From the NCBI RefSeq assembly GCF_019904175.1, contig NZ_CP061913.1, positions 10,354,001 to 10,418,000 of the forward strand: DNA of 64,000 nucleotides, in the 5' to 3' direction. A program made the translations under genes and the position numbers. Every line of letters begins with the position of its first letter. The stretch's first letter is position 1. The DNA is from Dactylosporangium vinaceum. Its GTDB lineage: Bacteria; Actinomycetota; Actinomycetes; Mycobacteriales; Micromonosporaceae. A model generated the notes under the pieces. The model was not told where the DNA came from, ran no database searches, and saw only the letters and a program-made list of their open reading frames with translations. Below are positions 18,048 to 25,911 of the stretch, in pieces.

Positions 18048-18389
18048 TCACTCGGTGATCGTGGCGAAGACCGTGGCGTCCGGGGCGGCTACGTGGATCG
18101 GCGCGGCCGGGGAGACGTCGCGGACGGCGGCGTGGCCCAGGCCGTCGAGGGTGGATGCCTCGGTGACCACCGCGGCCGCCTCCAGCTTCGTGGCGCCCGA
18201 GGAGATCGCCGACGCGACGGCCATCTGCAGGGCGGTCAGTGAGAGCGACGGCAGCGTGACCGAGGCCGCGTTGTACGTCCGCCCGTCCCCGTCGCGCACC
18301 GCGGCGCCCTCCACGGCGCCAGTGCGGGCGCGGGCGGCTCGGGCCAGGGTGACGAGCTTGGTGTCCTCGGCGGTCAGGTCGTCAGGCAT
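18048..18389 (-). CDS. cytidine-deaminase-fold protein lacking the catalytic zinc motifs
   Basis: A 113-residue protein, equivalent in position and size to Mycobacterium tuberculosis Rv2365c, which also sits next to the CBS protein and era. The fold pattern (VRDGDGRTYNAASVTLPSLSLTALQMAVASAI) follows cytidine deaminase. The catalytic C/H-A-E motif is replaced by LQM, and there is no PCxxC. It is probably a pseudoenzyme or a structural/regulatory partner. Its start overlaps the end of the CorC/CBS gene by 8 bases, so it belongs to the phoH-ybeY-CBS operon. Confidence 0.75.
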   Translation of the reverse strand: MPDDLTAEDTKLVTLARAARARTGAVEGAAVRDGDGRTYNAASVTLPSLSLTALQMAVASAISSGATKLEAAAVVTEASTLDGLGHAAVRDVSPAAPIHVAAPDATVFATITE

Positions 18390-19704
18390 CGGCGTGCTGC
18401 CTCTCGGTTTCGTGGCTGGCCTGGTCCTCGTCGTCCGGGTCGGCCCGGCGGACCAGGACGGTGTCGATGCGGTTGCGGCGGCCCGCGGTGCCCTCGGCCA
18501 CCAGGACCAGGCCGCCGACGACGGCGGTGGCGCCGGGGATCGGGACGCGGCCCAGGGACTGCGCGAGCAGGCCGGCGACCGTCTCGACCTCGTCGGCCGG
18601 GAGTTCGACGCCGAAGAGCTCGCCCAGGTCCTCGATCGGCAGGCGGCTCGTCACGCGGATCGCGCCGTCGGAGAGCTCCTCGATCGGGGGGCGCTCGGCC
18701 ACGTCGTACTCGTCGGTGATCTCGCCGACGATCTCCTCCAGGATGTCCTCGATCGTGACGAGGCCGGCGGTGCCGCCGTACTCGTCGATGATCACGGCCA
18801 TGTGGGTGCGCTTGGCCTGCATCTCACGGAGGAGGTCGTCGACCGGCTTGGACTCCGGCACGAACGTGGCGTCGCGCATGACCTGGGCGACAGGCATCTC
18901 CCCGGCGCCCGTCTCGTTGCCGGAGGTACGCCGGACGAGGTCCTTCAGATACACGATGCCCAGGATGTCGTCGACGTTCTCGCCGACGACCGGGATGCGG
19001 GAGAACCCGCTGCGCATCGCCAGCATCAGGCCCTGGCGGACGGTCTTGTGCGACTCGATCCAGACCATCTCGGTGCGGGGCACCATGACCTCGCGGGCGA
19101 TTGTCGTGCCGAGCGCGAAGACCGAGTGGATCATGTCGCGCTCGCCGTGCTCCACGACGCCGCGCTGCTCGGCGATGTCGACGAGTTCGCGCAGTTCGAT
19201 GGTGGTGGCGAAGGGGCCTTCGCGGTACCCCTTGCCGGGTGTCACCGCATTGCCGATGAGGATCAGCAGGCGGGCCAGGGGGCCCAGGGCGGTCCCGAGC
19301 CAGCGAACCGGCGGGGCGGCGAGGCGGGCCACCTGGTAGGCGTGCTGGCGGCCCATCGTGCGTGGCGCGACGCCGACGACCACGAAGCTGATAACGGTCA
19401 TGATGCCGGCCGTGATGAGGGCGGCCAGCCAGTCACGCCGACCGCCGACCGCGTCCGCCGTCTCCAGGGCCACCAGGGTGGTCGCCGTGAGCTCGCACAA
19501 CAGACGCAGGAGCAGCAGGAGGTTGATGTACCGGGCCGGGTCCGCGGCGATGACCTCGAGTGCTCCGGCGCCGGGCTTGCCCTCGCGGGCGAGCTCGTGC
19601 GCGCGGGCCGGCGACACTACGTTGAGGGCGGCGTCAGTCATCGCGAACAGCCCGGCGAGGACAACCAGCCCGGCCGCCGTCGTCAGAAGTGTGACGTCAC
19701 TCAC
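18382..19704 (-). CDS. hemolysin-family CNNM/CBS transporter-like protein
   Basis: A 440-residue CNNM/CorC-family membrane protein. The N-terminal DUF21 membrane domain covers about residues 1-190. A CBS pair (REVMVPRTEMVWIESHKTV and VAQVMRDATFVPESKPVDDLL regions) covers about 205-335, and the C-terminal CorC/HlyC domain runs to about 420. Family members are linked to Mg/Co export; haemolysin naming is historical. Start GTG 19704. The gene is followed by the deaminase-like gene and preceded by ybeY, as in other actinobacteria. Confidence 0.9.
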   Translation of the reverse strand: MSDVTLLTTAAGLVVLAGLFAMTDAALNVVSPARAHELAREGKPGAGALEVIAADPARYINLLLLLRLLCELTATTLVALETADAVGGRRDWLAALITAGIMTVISFVVVGVAPRTMGRQHAYQVARLAAPPVRWLGTALGPLARLLILIGNAVTPGKGYREGPFATTIELRELVDIAEQRGVVEHGERDMIHSVFALGTTIAREVMVPRTEMVWIESHKTVRQGLMLAMRSGFSRIPVVGENVDDILGIVYLKDLVRRTSGNETGAGEMPVAQVMRDATFVPESKPVDDLLREMQAKRTHMAVIIDEYGGTAGLVTIEDILEEIVGEITDEYDVAERPPIEELSDGAIRVTSRLPIEDLGELFGVELPADEVETVAGLLAQSLGRVPIPGATAVVGGLVLVAEGTAGRRNRIDTVLVRRADPDDEDQASHETERQHADA

Positions 19705-19738
19705 GTCACGACCTCCGCTCCGGACCGCTCACGTGGAT

Positions 19739-20194
19739 TCAAGACTTTCGCCAGCTCTCCAGCAGTCGGGCCTGCAGACCGAACATCTCGGCCTCTTCCT
19801 CGGGCTCGGCGTGGTCGTAGCCGAGCAGGTGCAGGATGCCGTGCACCGTGAGCAGGGCCAGCTCGTCGATCGTGGCGTGCCCGGCGGTGGCGGCCTGCTT
19901 GGCGGCCACCTCCGGGCAGAGCACGATGTCGCCGAGGAGCGCCGGCTCGCCGCCGCCCTCGCCGGGGCCGTGGTCGACGCTGCCCTCGTCCATCGGGAAG
20001 GCCAGCACGTCCGTCGGGCCCTCGCCGTCCATCCAGCGGTGGTTCAGCTCGGTCATGTACTCGACGTCGACGCACAGGATCGACAGCTCGGCGAGGGGGT
20101 TGACCCCCATCTCGTCGAGCGCGTGCCGAGCCACCGCGAGCACGGTGTCGGAGTTGACGTCGACGCCGGACTCGTTGGCGATCTCGATGGACAA
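19739..20194 (-). CDS. ybeY: endoribonuclease YbeY
   Basis: A 151-residue single-strand RNase acting in 16S rRNA 3'-end maturation and ribosome quality control. The zinc-binding signature HGILHLLGYDH is near residue 117, and DVLAFPMDEG is the usual mid-protein segment. The start is TTG at 20194: a GGGAG site lies upstream and no ATG/GTG fits. It is 14 bases after the phoH stop, in one operon. Confidence 0.93.
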   Translation of the reverse strand: MSIEIANESGVDVNSDTVLAVARHALDEMGVNPLAELSILCVDVEYMTELNHRWMDGEGPTDVLAFPMDEGSVDHGPGEGGGEPALLGDIVLCPEVAAKQAATAGHATIDELALLTVHGILHLLGYDHAEPEEEAEMFGLQARLLESWRKS

Positions 20195-20208
20195 CAGGGC
20201 TCCCGGGG

Positions 20209-21285
20209 CTATCTGCGGCGCCCGGGCCGGCCGCCCTGTGCGGCGCGGTCCGGGACGGCGCGCACCGGCTGCTGCTGAGCCTCCTGCGCTTCGTCCCAGC
20301 GGGCGTAGGCGTCGACGATCTCACTGACCAGGCGGTGGCGCACGACATCGGCGCTGCCGAGCTGGGCGAAGTGGACATCCTCGACGCCGTCGAGGATCTC
20401 ACGGACCACTCGGAGGCCTGAGCGGGTCCCCCCGGGTAGATCGATCTGGGTCACGTCACCAGTGACGACGATCCGCGACCCGAAGCCGAGCCGGGTGAGG
20501 AACATCTTCATCTGCTCGGGCGTGGTGTTCTGGGCCTCGTCCAGGATGATGAAGGCGTCGTTGAGGGTCCGGCCGCGCATGTACGCAAGCGGCGCCACCT
20601 CGATCGTCCCGGCCGCCATCAGCTTCGGGATGGACTCCGGGTCGAGCATGTCGTGCAGTGCGTCGTAGAGCGGCCGCAGGTACGGGTCGATCTTGTCGTA
20701 GAGCGTGCCGGGCAGGAAGCCCAGCCGCTCGCCGGCCTCGACCGCCGGGCGGGTCAGGATGATCCGGTTGACCTGTTTGGCCTGCAGCGCCTGGACGGCC
20801 TTGGCCATGGCCAGGTACGTCTTGCCGGTGCCGGCCGGGCCGATCCCGAACACGATCGTGTGCTGGTCGATCGAGTCGACGTACCGCTTCTGGCCCAGGG
20901 TCTTCGGCCGGATCGTACGGCCGCGCCGGGACAGGATGTTGAGGGTCAGCACCTCGGCCGGGCGCTCGGTCGTGTTCTGCTCAAGCATCCCGACGGTGCG
21001 CCGGACATTGTCCGGCGTGAGCGTCTCGCCCTTGCGCACGAGCTCGATGAGCTCGCCGAAGATGCGCTCGGCCAGCGCGTTGTCCGCGGCCGCGCCGGTG
21101 ATGGTGATCTCGTTGCCCCGCACGTGAACATCGCTGTGCACCGACCGCTCGACGAGCTTGAGGATCTCGTCGCCGGCCCCGAGCAGCCTGACCATGACGT
21201 GCGGGTCGGGAACGGTGATCTTGCTGATGGCCCGCACGGGCTGCTCCGACGCAGCTGCCGGCGCGGGGTTTGGGGTCTCGGTCAT
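20209..21285 (-). CDS. phoH: PhoH family ATPase
   Basis: A 358-residue PhoH-like ATPase (NTP-binding, RNA-metabolism associated). An N-terminal KH-like segment covers about residues 20-90. The P-loop GPAGTGKTYLAM is near 143, and Walker B with DEAQNTTPEQMKMFLTRLG is near 245. The open frame extends upstream by 170 codons of shadow sequence, but ATG 21285 with an AAGG site gives the family length. It heads the phoH-ybeY-CBS operon. Confidence 0.93.
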   Translation of the reverse strand: MTETPNPAPAAASEQPVRAISKITVPDPHVMVRLLGAGDEILKLVERSVHSDVHVRGNEITITGAAADNALAERIFGELIELVRKGETLTPDNVRRTVGMLEQNTTERPAEVLTLNILSRRGRTIRPKTLGQKRYVDSIDQHTIVFGIGPAGTGKTYLAMAKAVQALQAKQVNRIILTRPAVEAGERLGFLPGTLYDKIDPYLRPLYDALHDMLDPESIPKLMAAGTIEVAPLAYMRGRTLNDAFIILDEAQNTTPEQMKMFLTRLGFGSRIVVTGDVTQIDLPGGTRSGLRVVREILDGVEDVHFAQLGSADVVRHRLVSEIVDAYARWDEAQEAQQQPVRAVPDRAAQGGRPGRRR

Positions 21286-21516
21286 ACCTTGGCCGCGATG
21301 GGCCTCAAGCACCTGCTTCCGGGCTCGCTCCAGCCTGGGCTCATGTCCAGGCTCTTCATGGTATCGGCTGACCGCCGCAACGGCCGTTCCCATTTTCTGC
21401 CGGACGCGCCGCCCGATCGTGTTCGGCCGAACATGCCGTCTGCGCCGAATCCGCCACGGGCCACCCACCTGGGCTGATAGGGAGGCAGATGACCGGTTTA
21501 CCCAGGGAGGCCCAGC

Positions 21517-22302
21517 ATGGTCGAGCGCAGCGGATACATCGACGGCGAACCGTGCTGGGCGGATGTGGTGGCGGCCGACGTCCCGGCCGCGCAGCACTTC
21601 TACGGGTCGGTGTTCGGCTGGGAGTACGCGGACACCGGCGCCGAGTTCGGCAACTACGTGATGTGCCTGAAGAACGGCCGGATCGTGGCCGGGATGAGCC
21701 CGCCGATGCCCGGGTCCGAGCAGCTCCCGGCCGCCTGGAGCCTGTACCTCATGTCGCACGACCTGACCGAGACGTCCCGGCGCATCGAGGAGCACGGCGG
21801 GAAGATGCTCGTCGCCCCGATGGACATTCCGGACAACGGCCGGATGCTCTTCGCCATGGACCCGTCAGGTGCGGCGTTCGGCGCCTGGGAGCCCGGCCGG
21901 CACACGGGCTCGCAGCTGTTCGACGAGGCCGGCGCGATGTGCTGGGCCGAGGTCAACACCCGCGAGCCCACCGTGACCGACTTCTTCTACCACGGCCTCT
22001 TCGGATACCGGCAGACCAAGATCCCCGGGACCGTCGACACCGGCGATGAGCTGTTCGACTACTCCGCGTGGAGCCTCGGCGACGCCGACCCGGTCGCCGG
22101 CCGCCTCGCGATGACCTCGGAGTGGGACGGCGTGCCCGCCCACTGGGCGGTGTACTTCGCGACCGACGACACCGACGCCGCCGCCGAGCGCGTGGAGGCG
22201 GCGGGCGGGCGCCTCCAGCACGGCCCGTTCGACTCCCCGCACGGCCGCCTGGCCGTCGTCGAGGACCCCAACGGCGCCGTCTTCACGATGATCGCTCGGT
22301 AG
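21517..22302 (+). CDS. tandem VOC (glyoxalase-like) protein
   Basis: A 261-residue protein with two VOC half-barrels (about 10-125 and 135-258). Each has the pattern W-x-(D/E)-VxxxxxxxxxxFY followed by a DPxGAxFG or DPNGAVF ending. Such proteins bind metal and act as dioxygenases, isomerases or resistance proteins; some are hydroxylases of aromatic compounds. Substrate unknown. A strong GGGAGG site precedes the ATG. Confidence 0.82.
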   Translation: MVERSGYIDGEPCWADVVAADVPAAQHFYGSVFGWEYADTGAEFGNYVMCLKNGRIVAGMSPPMPGSEQLPAAWSLYLMSHDLTETSRRIEEHGGKMLVAPMDIPDNGRMLFAMDPSGAAFGAWEPGRHTGSQLFDEAGAMCWAEVNTREPTVTDFFYHGLFGYRQTKIPGTVDTGDELFDYSAWSLGDADPVAGRLAMTSEWDGVPAHWAVYFATDDTDAAAERVEAAGGRLQHGPFDSPHGRLAVVEDPNGAVFTMIAR

Positions 22303-22319
22303 GAGCCGGGCGAGCCGCG

Positions 22320-23669
22320 TCAGAACCGGTACCCGTCGAATGTCTCCTGCCCGCGCGTGAAGCGGTACGTGGCCCAGTGCAGGCGCACCACCACCCCGTC
22401 CGCGTCGCGGGTCAGCCGCAGCAGCTCCCCGGCCTCGCGCCCCGAGACCGTCCGGAACACGTCGGACGCCCCGTCCACCGGCGCGAACACCGCCGGTGGC
22501 CGCTTGGCCGCCGCCTCGGCCGCCCGGGCGTGCAGGGCACCGTCGCGCCAGCTGAACACGTACTCGAACCCCTCCCCCCACCACCGCCCGAGCACCGAGC
22601 GGAACTGCGCGGGCGCGGGCGGCCCGGGCACCCAGGGCGCGATGTCCGCGGGGTCGTGCTCGACGGCGGCCGCGAGCAGATCGTGGGGCAGCTCACAGAT
22701 TTCCCCGGCGGTACCCGACGAGCCGACCGACGCCACCCCGAGCGCTCTGGGCGTGCCGGCACCCCCGACCCGTCCGTAGGCCGCGGCCAGGAACCCGGGC
22801 ATGGCGCCGTCGTGCCCCACGTGCACGACCCGCTCCGCGCCGGCCTGCGGATGCAGGATCAGCCCGAGCCCGACCCCGCGCGCCCAGAGCACGTCCTCGG
22901 TCACGACCTGGGGCACCCGCATCTCGTCGACGGTCGAGGCCGACAGCACCGTCCCGTTCGGGTCCATCTCGCGCGGATCGGCGAGGAACGCTCCCCACCG
23001 GGCCAGATCCGCGGCGGTACTCCACAGCTGCGCCGCCGGCCCGACCGCCCCGAAGTCCGCGGGCGGCTCCGGGTGCGCGTAGTCCGAATAGGCGTCGACC
23101 TGGTAGCCGGTCACGGGCCGCTCCGGCGTCACCGCGGTGTCGGACAGCCCGAACGGGTCGAGGATCCGGTCCTGGAGCACCTCGGCCCAGGTCCCGCCGC
23201 GCAGCCGCCCGACCAGGTGCCCGAGCAGCGCGATGGCCAGGTTCGAGTAGTGGAACCGCAGCCCGGGCCGCAGCACCTGCTCGGCCCGGTCGAGCTGGGT
23301 CAGCAGCCCCTCCAGGTCGGGCGCCTGCATGGTGTCCCACACGTCACCGAACGGCTCGCGCTGCAGCCCCGACAGGTGCGAGAGCATGCGCCCGATCGTG
23401 AGCTCGCCGTGCGCCTTCACGGGCAGGTGGCGGGCGATCTGGTCGTCGAGGTCGAGCAGCCCCTCGTCGCGGCACTGCAGGACGAGTACACACGTGAAGG
23501 TCTTCGTGATGGACCCCATGCGAAACTGGCTGGAGGCGTCGACCCCCTCGCCCACCTGGAACGTCCACAGCGGCCGGTCGGCGCGGTGCACGGCCACACT
23601 CAACGCCGGGATCCGTGCTTCCGCCTGGGTCTGCCGGACCATCCGCTCGTACCGCTGCGACACCTTCAT
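22320..23669 (-). CDS. serine hydrolase, class C beta-lactamase family
   Basis: A 449-residue DD-peptidase/esterase-type serine hydrolase. The catalytic SITK tetrad is at residues 53-56 (Ser53, Lys56), the YSN motif is near 141, and HVGHDGAMPG near 287 supplies the third (HxG) motif. A C-terminal beta-barrel domain of about 110 residues follows. No signal peptide is present, so a cytoplasmic peptidase or esterase is more likely than a secreted beta-lactamase. It is convergent with the VOC gene and divergent from the SDR, with only 20 bases between start codons. Confidence 0.83.
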   Translation of the reverse strand: MKVSQRYERMVRQTQAEARIPALSVAVHRADRPLWTFQVGEGVDASSQFRMGSITKTFTCVLVLQCRDEGLLDLDDQIARHLPVKAHGELTIGRMLSHLSGLQREPFGDVWDTMQAPDLEGLLTQLDRAEQVLRPGLRFHYSNLAIALLGHLVGRLRGGTWAEVLQDRILDPFGLSDTAVTPERPVTGYQVDAYSDYAHPEPPADFGAVGPAAQLWSTAADLARWGAFLADPREMDPNGTVLSASTVDEMRVPQVVTEDVLWARGVGLGLILHPQAGAERVVHVGHDGAMPGFLAAAYGRVGGAGTPRALGVASVGSSGTAGEICELPHDLLAAAVEHDPADIAPWVPGPPAPAQFRSVLGRWWGEGFEYVFSWRDGALHARAAEAAAKRPPAVFAPVDGASDVFRTVSGREAGELLRLTRDADGVVVRLHWATYRFTRGQETFDGYRF

Positions 23670-23675
23670 CCCGGA

Positions 23676-23682
23676 ATACTAT
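23676..23682. promoter_or_regulatory. overlapping divergent -10 boxes
   Basis: ATACTAT reads TACTAT on the plus strand (7 bases before the SDR ATG) and TAGTAT on the minus strand (6 bases before the serine hydrolase ATG). A single symmetric element therefore appears to serve two leaderless divergent transcripts. Confidence 0.6.
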
Positions 23683-23689
23683 TTCGCGC

Positions 23690-24427
23690 ATGGCAGCTCG
23701 CAGGGTCCTCATCACCGGCGCGGCCCGCGGAATCGGCGCCGCCGTGGCCCGGGCCTTCGCCGCCGCCGGCGACACGGTCGCCGTCCACCGCCGCACGCCC
23801 GCCGAGCCCGACCGGCCCGACGATCTCCTCGGGGGTGGCCACACGGTGGTGGCCGGCGACCTGGCCGACCCGGAGGCGGTCCGCACCCTCGTCGACCGGG
23901 CCGCGGAGGCGCTGGGCGGGCTGGACGTGGTCGTCAACAACGCCGCCGTCTACATCGAGCACAGGATCCTCGACGTCAGCTACGAGCAGTGGCAGCGGGC
24001 CTGGCACGACACCCTGGCCGTCGACCTGCTGGCCCCCGCGAACGTCAGCTGGTGCGCCGTCCGCCACCTGGGCCGGGGCGGCCGGATCATCAACGTGAGC
24101 TCCCGCGGCGCCTACCGCGGCGAGCCCGACCACCCCGCCTACGGCGCCGCGAAGGCCGCCCTCAACTCGATGACCCAGAGCCTGGCCCGGGCGCTGGCCC
24201 CGAAGGGCATCGCGGTGTCCGCCGTCGCCCCCGGCTTCGTGGCCACGGACCTGGTCGCCGACCTGCTCGCCTCCCCGGAGGGCGACGCGATCCGGGCCCA
24301 GAGCCCCTTCAACCGCGTCGCCACCCCGGAGGAGGTCGCCGCCGCGGTGCTGCACCTCGCATCCCCGCAGGCGGAATGGTCCTCGGGCGCCGTCCTCGAC
24401 CTCAACGGCGCCAGCTACTTCCGCTAG
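23690..24427 (+). CDS. short-chain dehydrogenase/reductase
   Basis: A 245-residue classical SDR. The cofactor motif TGAARGIG begins at residue 9, NNAAV is near 83, the catalytic Ser is in NVSSRG, the YGAAK active-site motif is near 147, and the PGFVATDL segment follows. These NAD(P)H oxidoreductases act on alcohols, ketones or sugars; the substrate cannot be assigned. Its 3' end lies 2 bases from the convergent lectin gene. Confidence 0.88.
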   Translation: MAARRVLITGAARGIGAAVARAFAAAGDTVAVHRRTPAEPDRPDDLLGGGHTVVAGDLADPEAVRTLVDRAAEALGGLDVVVNNAAVYIEHRILDVSYEQWQRAWHDTLAVDLLAPANVSWCAVRHLGRGGRIINVSSRGAYRGEPDHPAYGAAKAALNSMTQSLARALAPKGIAVSAVAPGFVATDLVADLLASPEGDAIRAQSPFNRVATPEEVAAAVLHLASPQAEWSSGAVLDLNGASYFR

Positions 24428-24429
24428 GG

Positions 24430-25026
24430 CTAGGCCTTGATCTGCACCCACCAATTCGTGGTGTCGGCGTTGCAGGGGTACTGCACCACACCGGTGCCCT
24501 GGGTGAAGACGCCGTTCTGCGTGGCGATGCACTGCTGGCTGCCGCTCTTGTTCTGGATTTCGAACACCTGATATTCACAGTACGAGGCGCCGGTATCGGG
24601 GTGTCGCGGGCAGGCCCCGATGAATCCGGGGTCCACCTTCTTGTAGACCCATCGGGCGCTGGCGGCGGAATTGCATGTGTACTGCACGATCCACGCGCCG
24701 CTGGACGACGATCCCCCGTACGGGACCAGGCACTTGCCGCTGGCCAGGTTGTAGGTCCAGTAGTCGGAGTTGGTCACGGCCGTCTCGTTGAAGAACAGCT
24801 GGTCGACATTGCCGCATGCGTACAGGATCTGATGGACGTTGTTGGCGGTGCTCGAGCCCGGGTCGGCGAGGCACTGCGGGTGGGCGGTGAAGGCGGTGTT
24901 GAAGTTCATGAGGTAGTAGGGGCCGTAGATCTCACCGACGGCGTGCGCCGGCGTCGGCGCGGACACCATTGTCGCGGCGAACGCGACAAACGCGACAACG
25001 GCCTGCATGAGGCGTTTTCGAAGCAC
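24430..25026 (-). CDS. secreted ricin-type beta-trefoil lectin-like protein
   Basis: A 198-residue exported protein. GTG 25026 (GGGGAT site upstream) gives a signal peptide with a KR N region, a hydrophobic core and an AHA cleavage site near residue 30. The mature part shows three repeats, each with a Cys-containing start (QCLADP, KCLVPY, QCIATQ) and a QYxC/YAC plus aromatic end, as in a ricin B beta-trefoil. The QxW signature itself is degraded. Six or more Cys are compatible with one disulfide per lobe. It probably binds carbohydrate outside the cell; no catalytic domain is attached. Confidence 0.7.
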   Translation of the reverse strand: MLRKRLMQAVVAFVAFAATMVSAPTPAHAVGEIYGPYYLMNFNTAFTAHPQCLADPGSSTANNVHQILYACGNVDQLFFNETAVTNSDYWTYNLASGKCLVPYGGSSSSGAWIVQYTCNSAASARWVYKKVDPGFIGACPRHPDTGASYCEYQVFEIQNKSGSQQCIATQNGVFTQGTGVVQYPCNADTTNWWVQIKA

Positions 25027-25133
25027 GAGATCCCCAATCCGAATGCTTACTCGCTTCGATGGCCTCGGCGAGCAGGGGGAGCGTGCCACGACGCTGTTGG
25101 AAGTTCGTTAACCCGCGGGTCACCGGGCCGGCG

Positions 25134-25832
25134 TCACCAGCGGCCGAGCCGGATCGAGAGGGCAGCGACCGCGGCGGCGCCGGCGGTGGAGGTGCGCAGG
25201 ACCTCGCGGCCCAGGCGGACCGGGGTGCCGCCGATCATGTCCAGCTCCTCGGGCGCCACCCCGCCCTCCGGCCCCACGACGAGCGTGATCTCGCCGGCGG
25301 TGGGCAGCGGGACGGCGGAGAGGGGGACCGACGCCTCCTCGTGCAGCACCAGAATCACTCCGGCGAGGGACAGCTGCTTCGTCGTGGCCGCCGGCGACAC
25401 CGTGGGAACCCACGGGCGGCGCGACTGTTTGGCGGCCTCGCGGACTGTCGAGCGCCAGCGCTCCAGGGGACGGTCGTCCTTCCACCGTGCGACGCAGCGC
25501 GCGGCCTGCCACGGCACGATCCGATCGACACCGACTTCGGTCAGCAGCTGTACCGCCAGTTCCGCCCGCTCCCCCTTGGCGATCCCCTGCACCACCGTCA
25601 GGGAGGGGTCGCGCTCGGGCTCGAAGGCGGGCGGGTCCAGCTCCAGGGACAGCGAACCCTTGCGCGCCGAGACCACGACACCGCGCACGACGCCGCCGCG
25701 CCCGTCCGCGAGCAGCAGCACCTCGCCCGGGGTCAGGCGCTGGACATCGGCCGCGTGGTGTCCCTCCGGCCCGTCGAGGACGAACGACGGACCGGGCGGC
25801 AGCGACGGTACGAGAAACAGCGGCAGGCTCAC
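25134..25832 (-). CDS. rsmE: 16S rRNA (uracil1498-N3)-methyltransferase
   Basis: A 232-residue SPOUT methyltransferase. The PUA-like N terminus includes FVLDGPEGHHAADVQRLTPGE. The knot region has the SAM-binding GPEGGVAPEELDMI near residue 188 and the LGREVLRTSTAG motif near the C terminus. It modifies U1498 of 16S rRNA. The start is GTG. The gene lies 79 bases downstream of dnaJ, as in other actinobacteria. Confidence 0.94.
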   Translation of the reverse strand: MSLPLFLVPSLPPGPSFVLDGPEGHHAADVQRLTPGEVLLLADGRGGVVRGVVVSARKGSLSLELDPPAFEPERDPSLTVVQGIAKGERAELAVQLLTEVGVDRIVPWQAARCVARWKDDRPLERWRSTVREAAKQSRRPWVPTVSPAATTKQLSLAGVILVLHEEASVPLSAVPLPTAGEITLVVGPEGGVAPEELDMIGGTPVRLGREVLRTSTAGAAAVAALSIRLGRW

Positions 25833-25911
25833 GCCGCCTCCGCCTCGATCCAGCGGCGCGAGCCGGGTCCTGACCTATGGTGAGCGGCGCCGGCGCTGCG
25901 CAGCGGACCGC

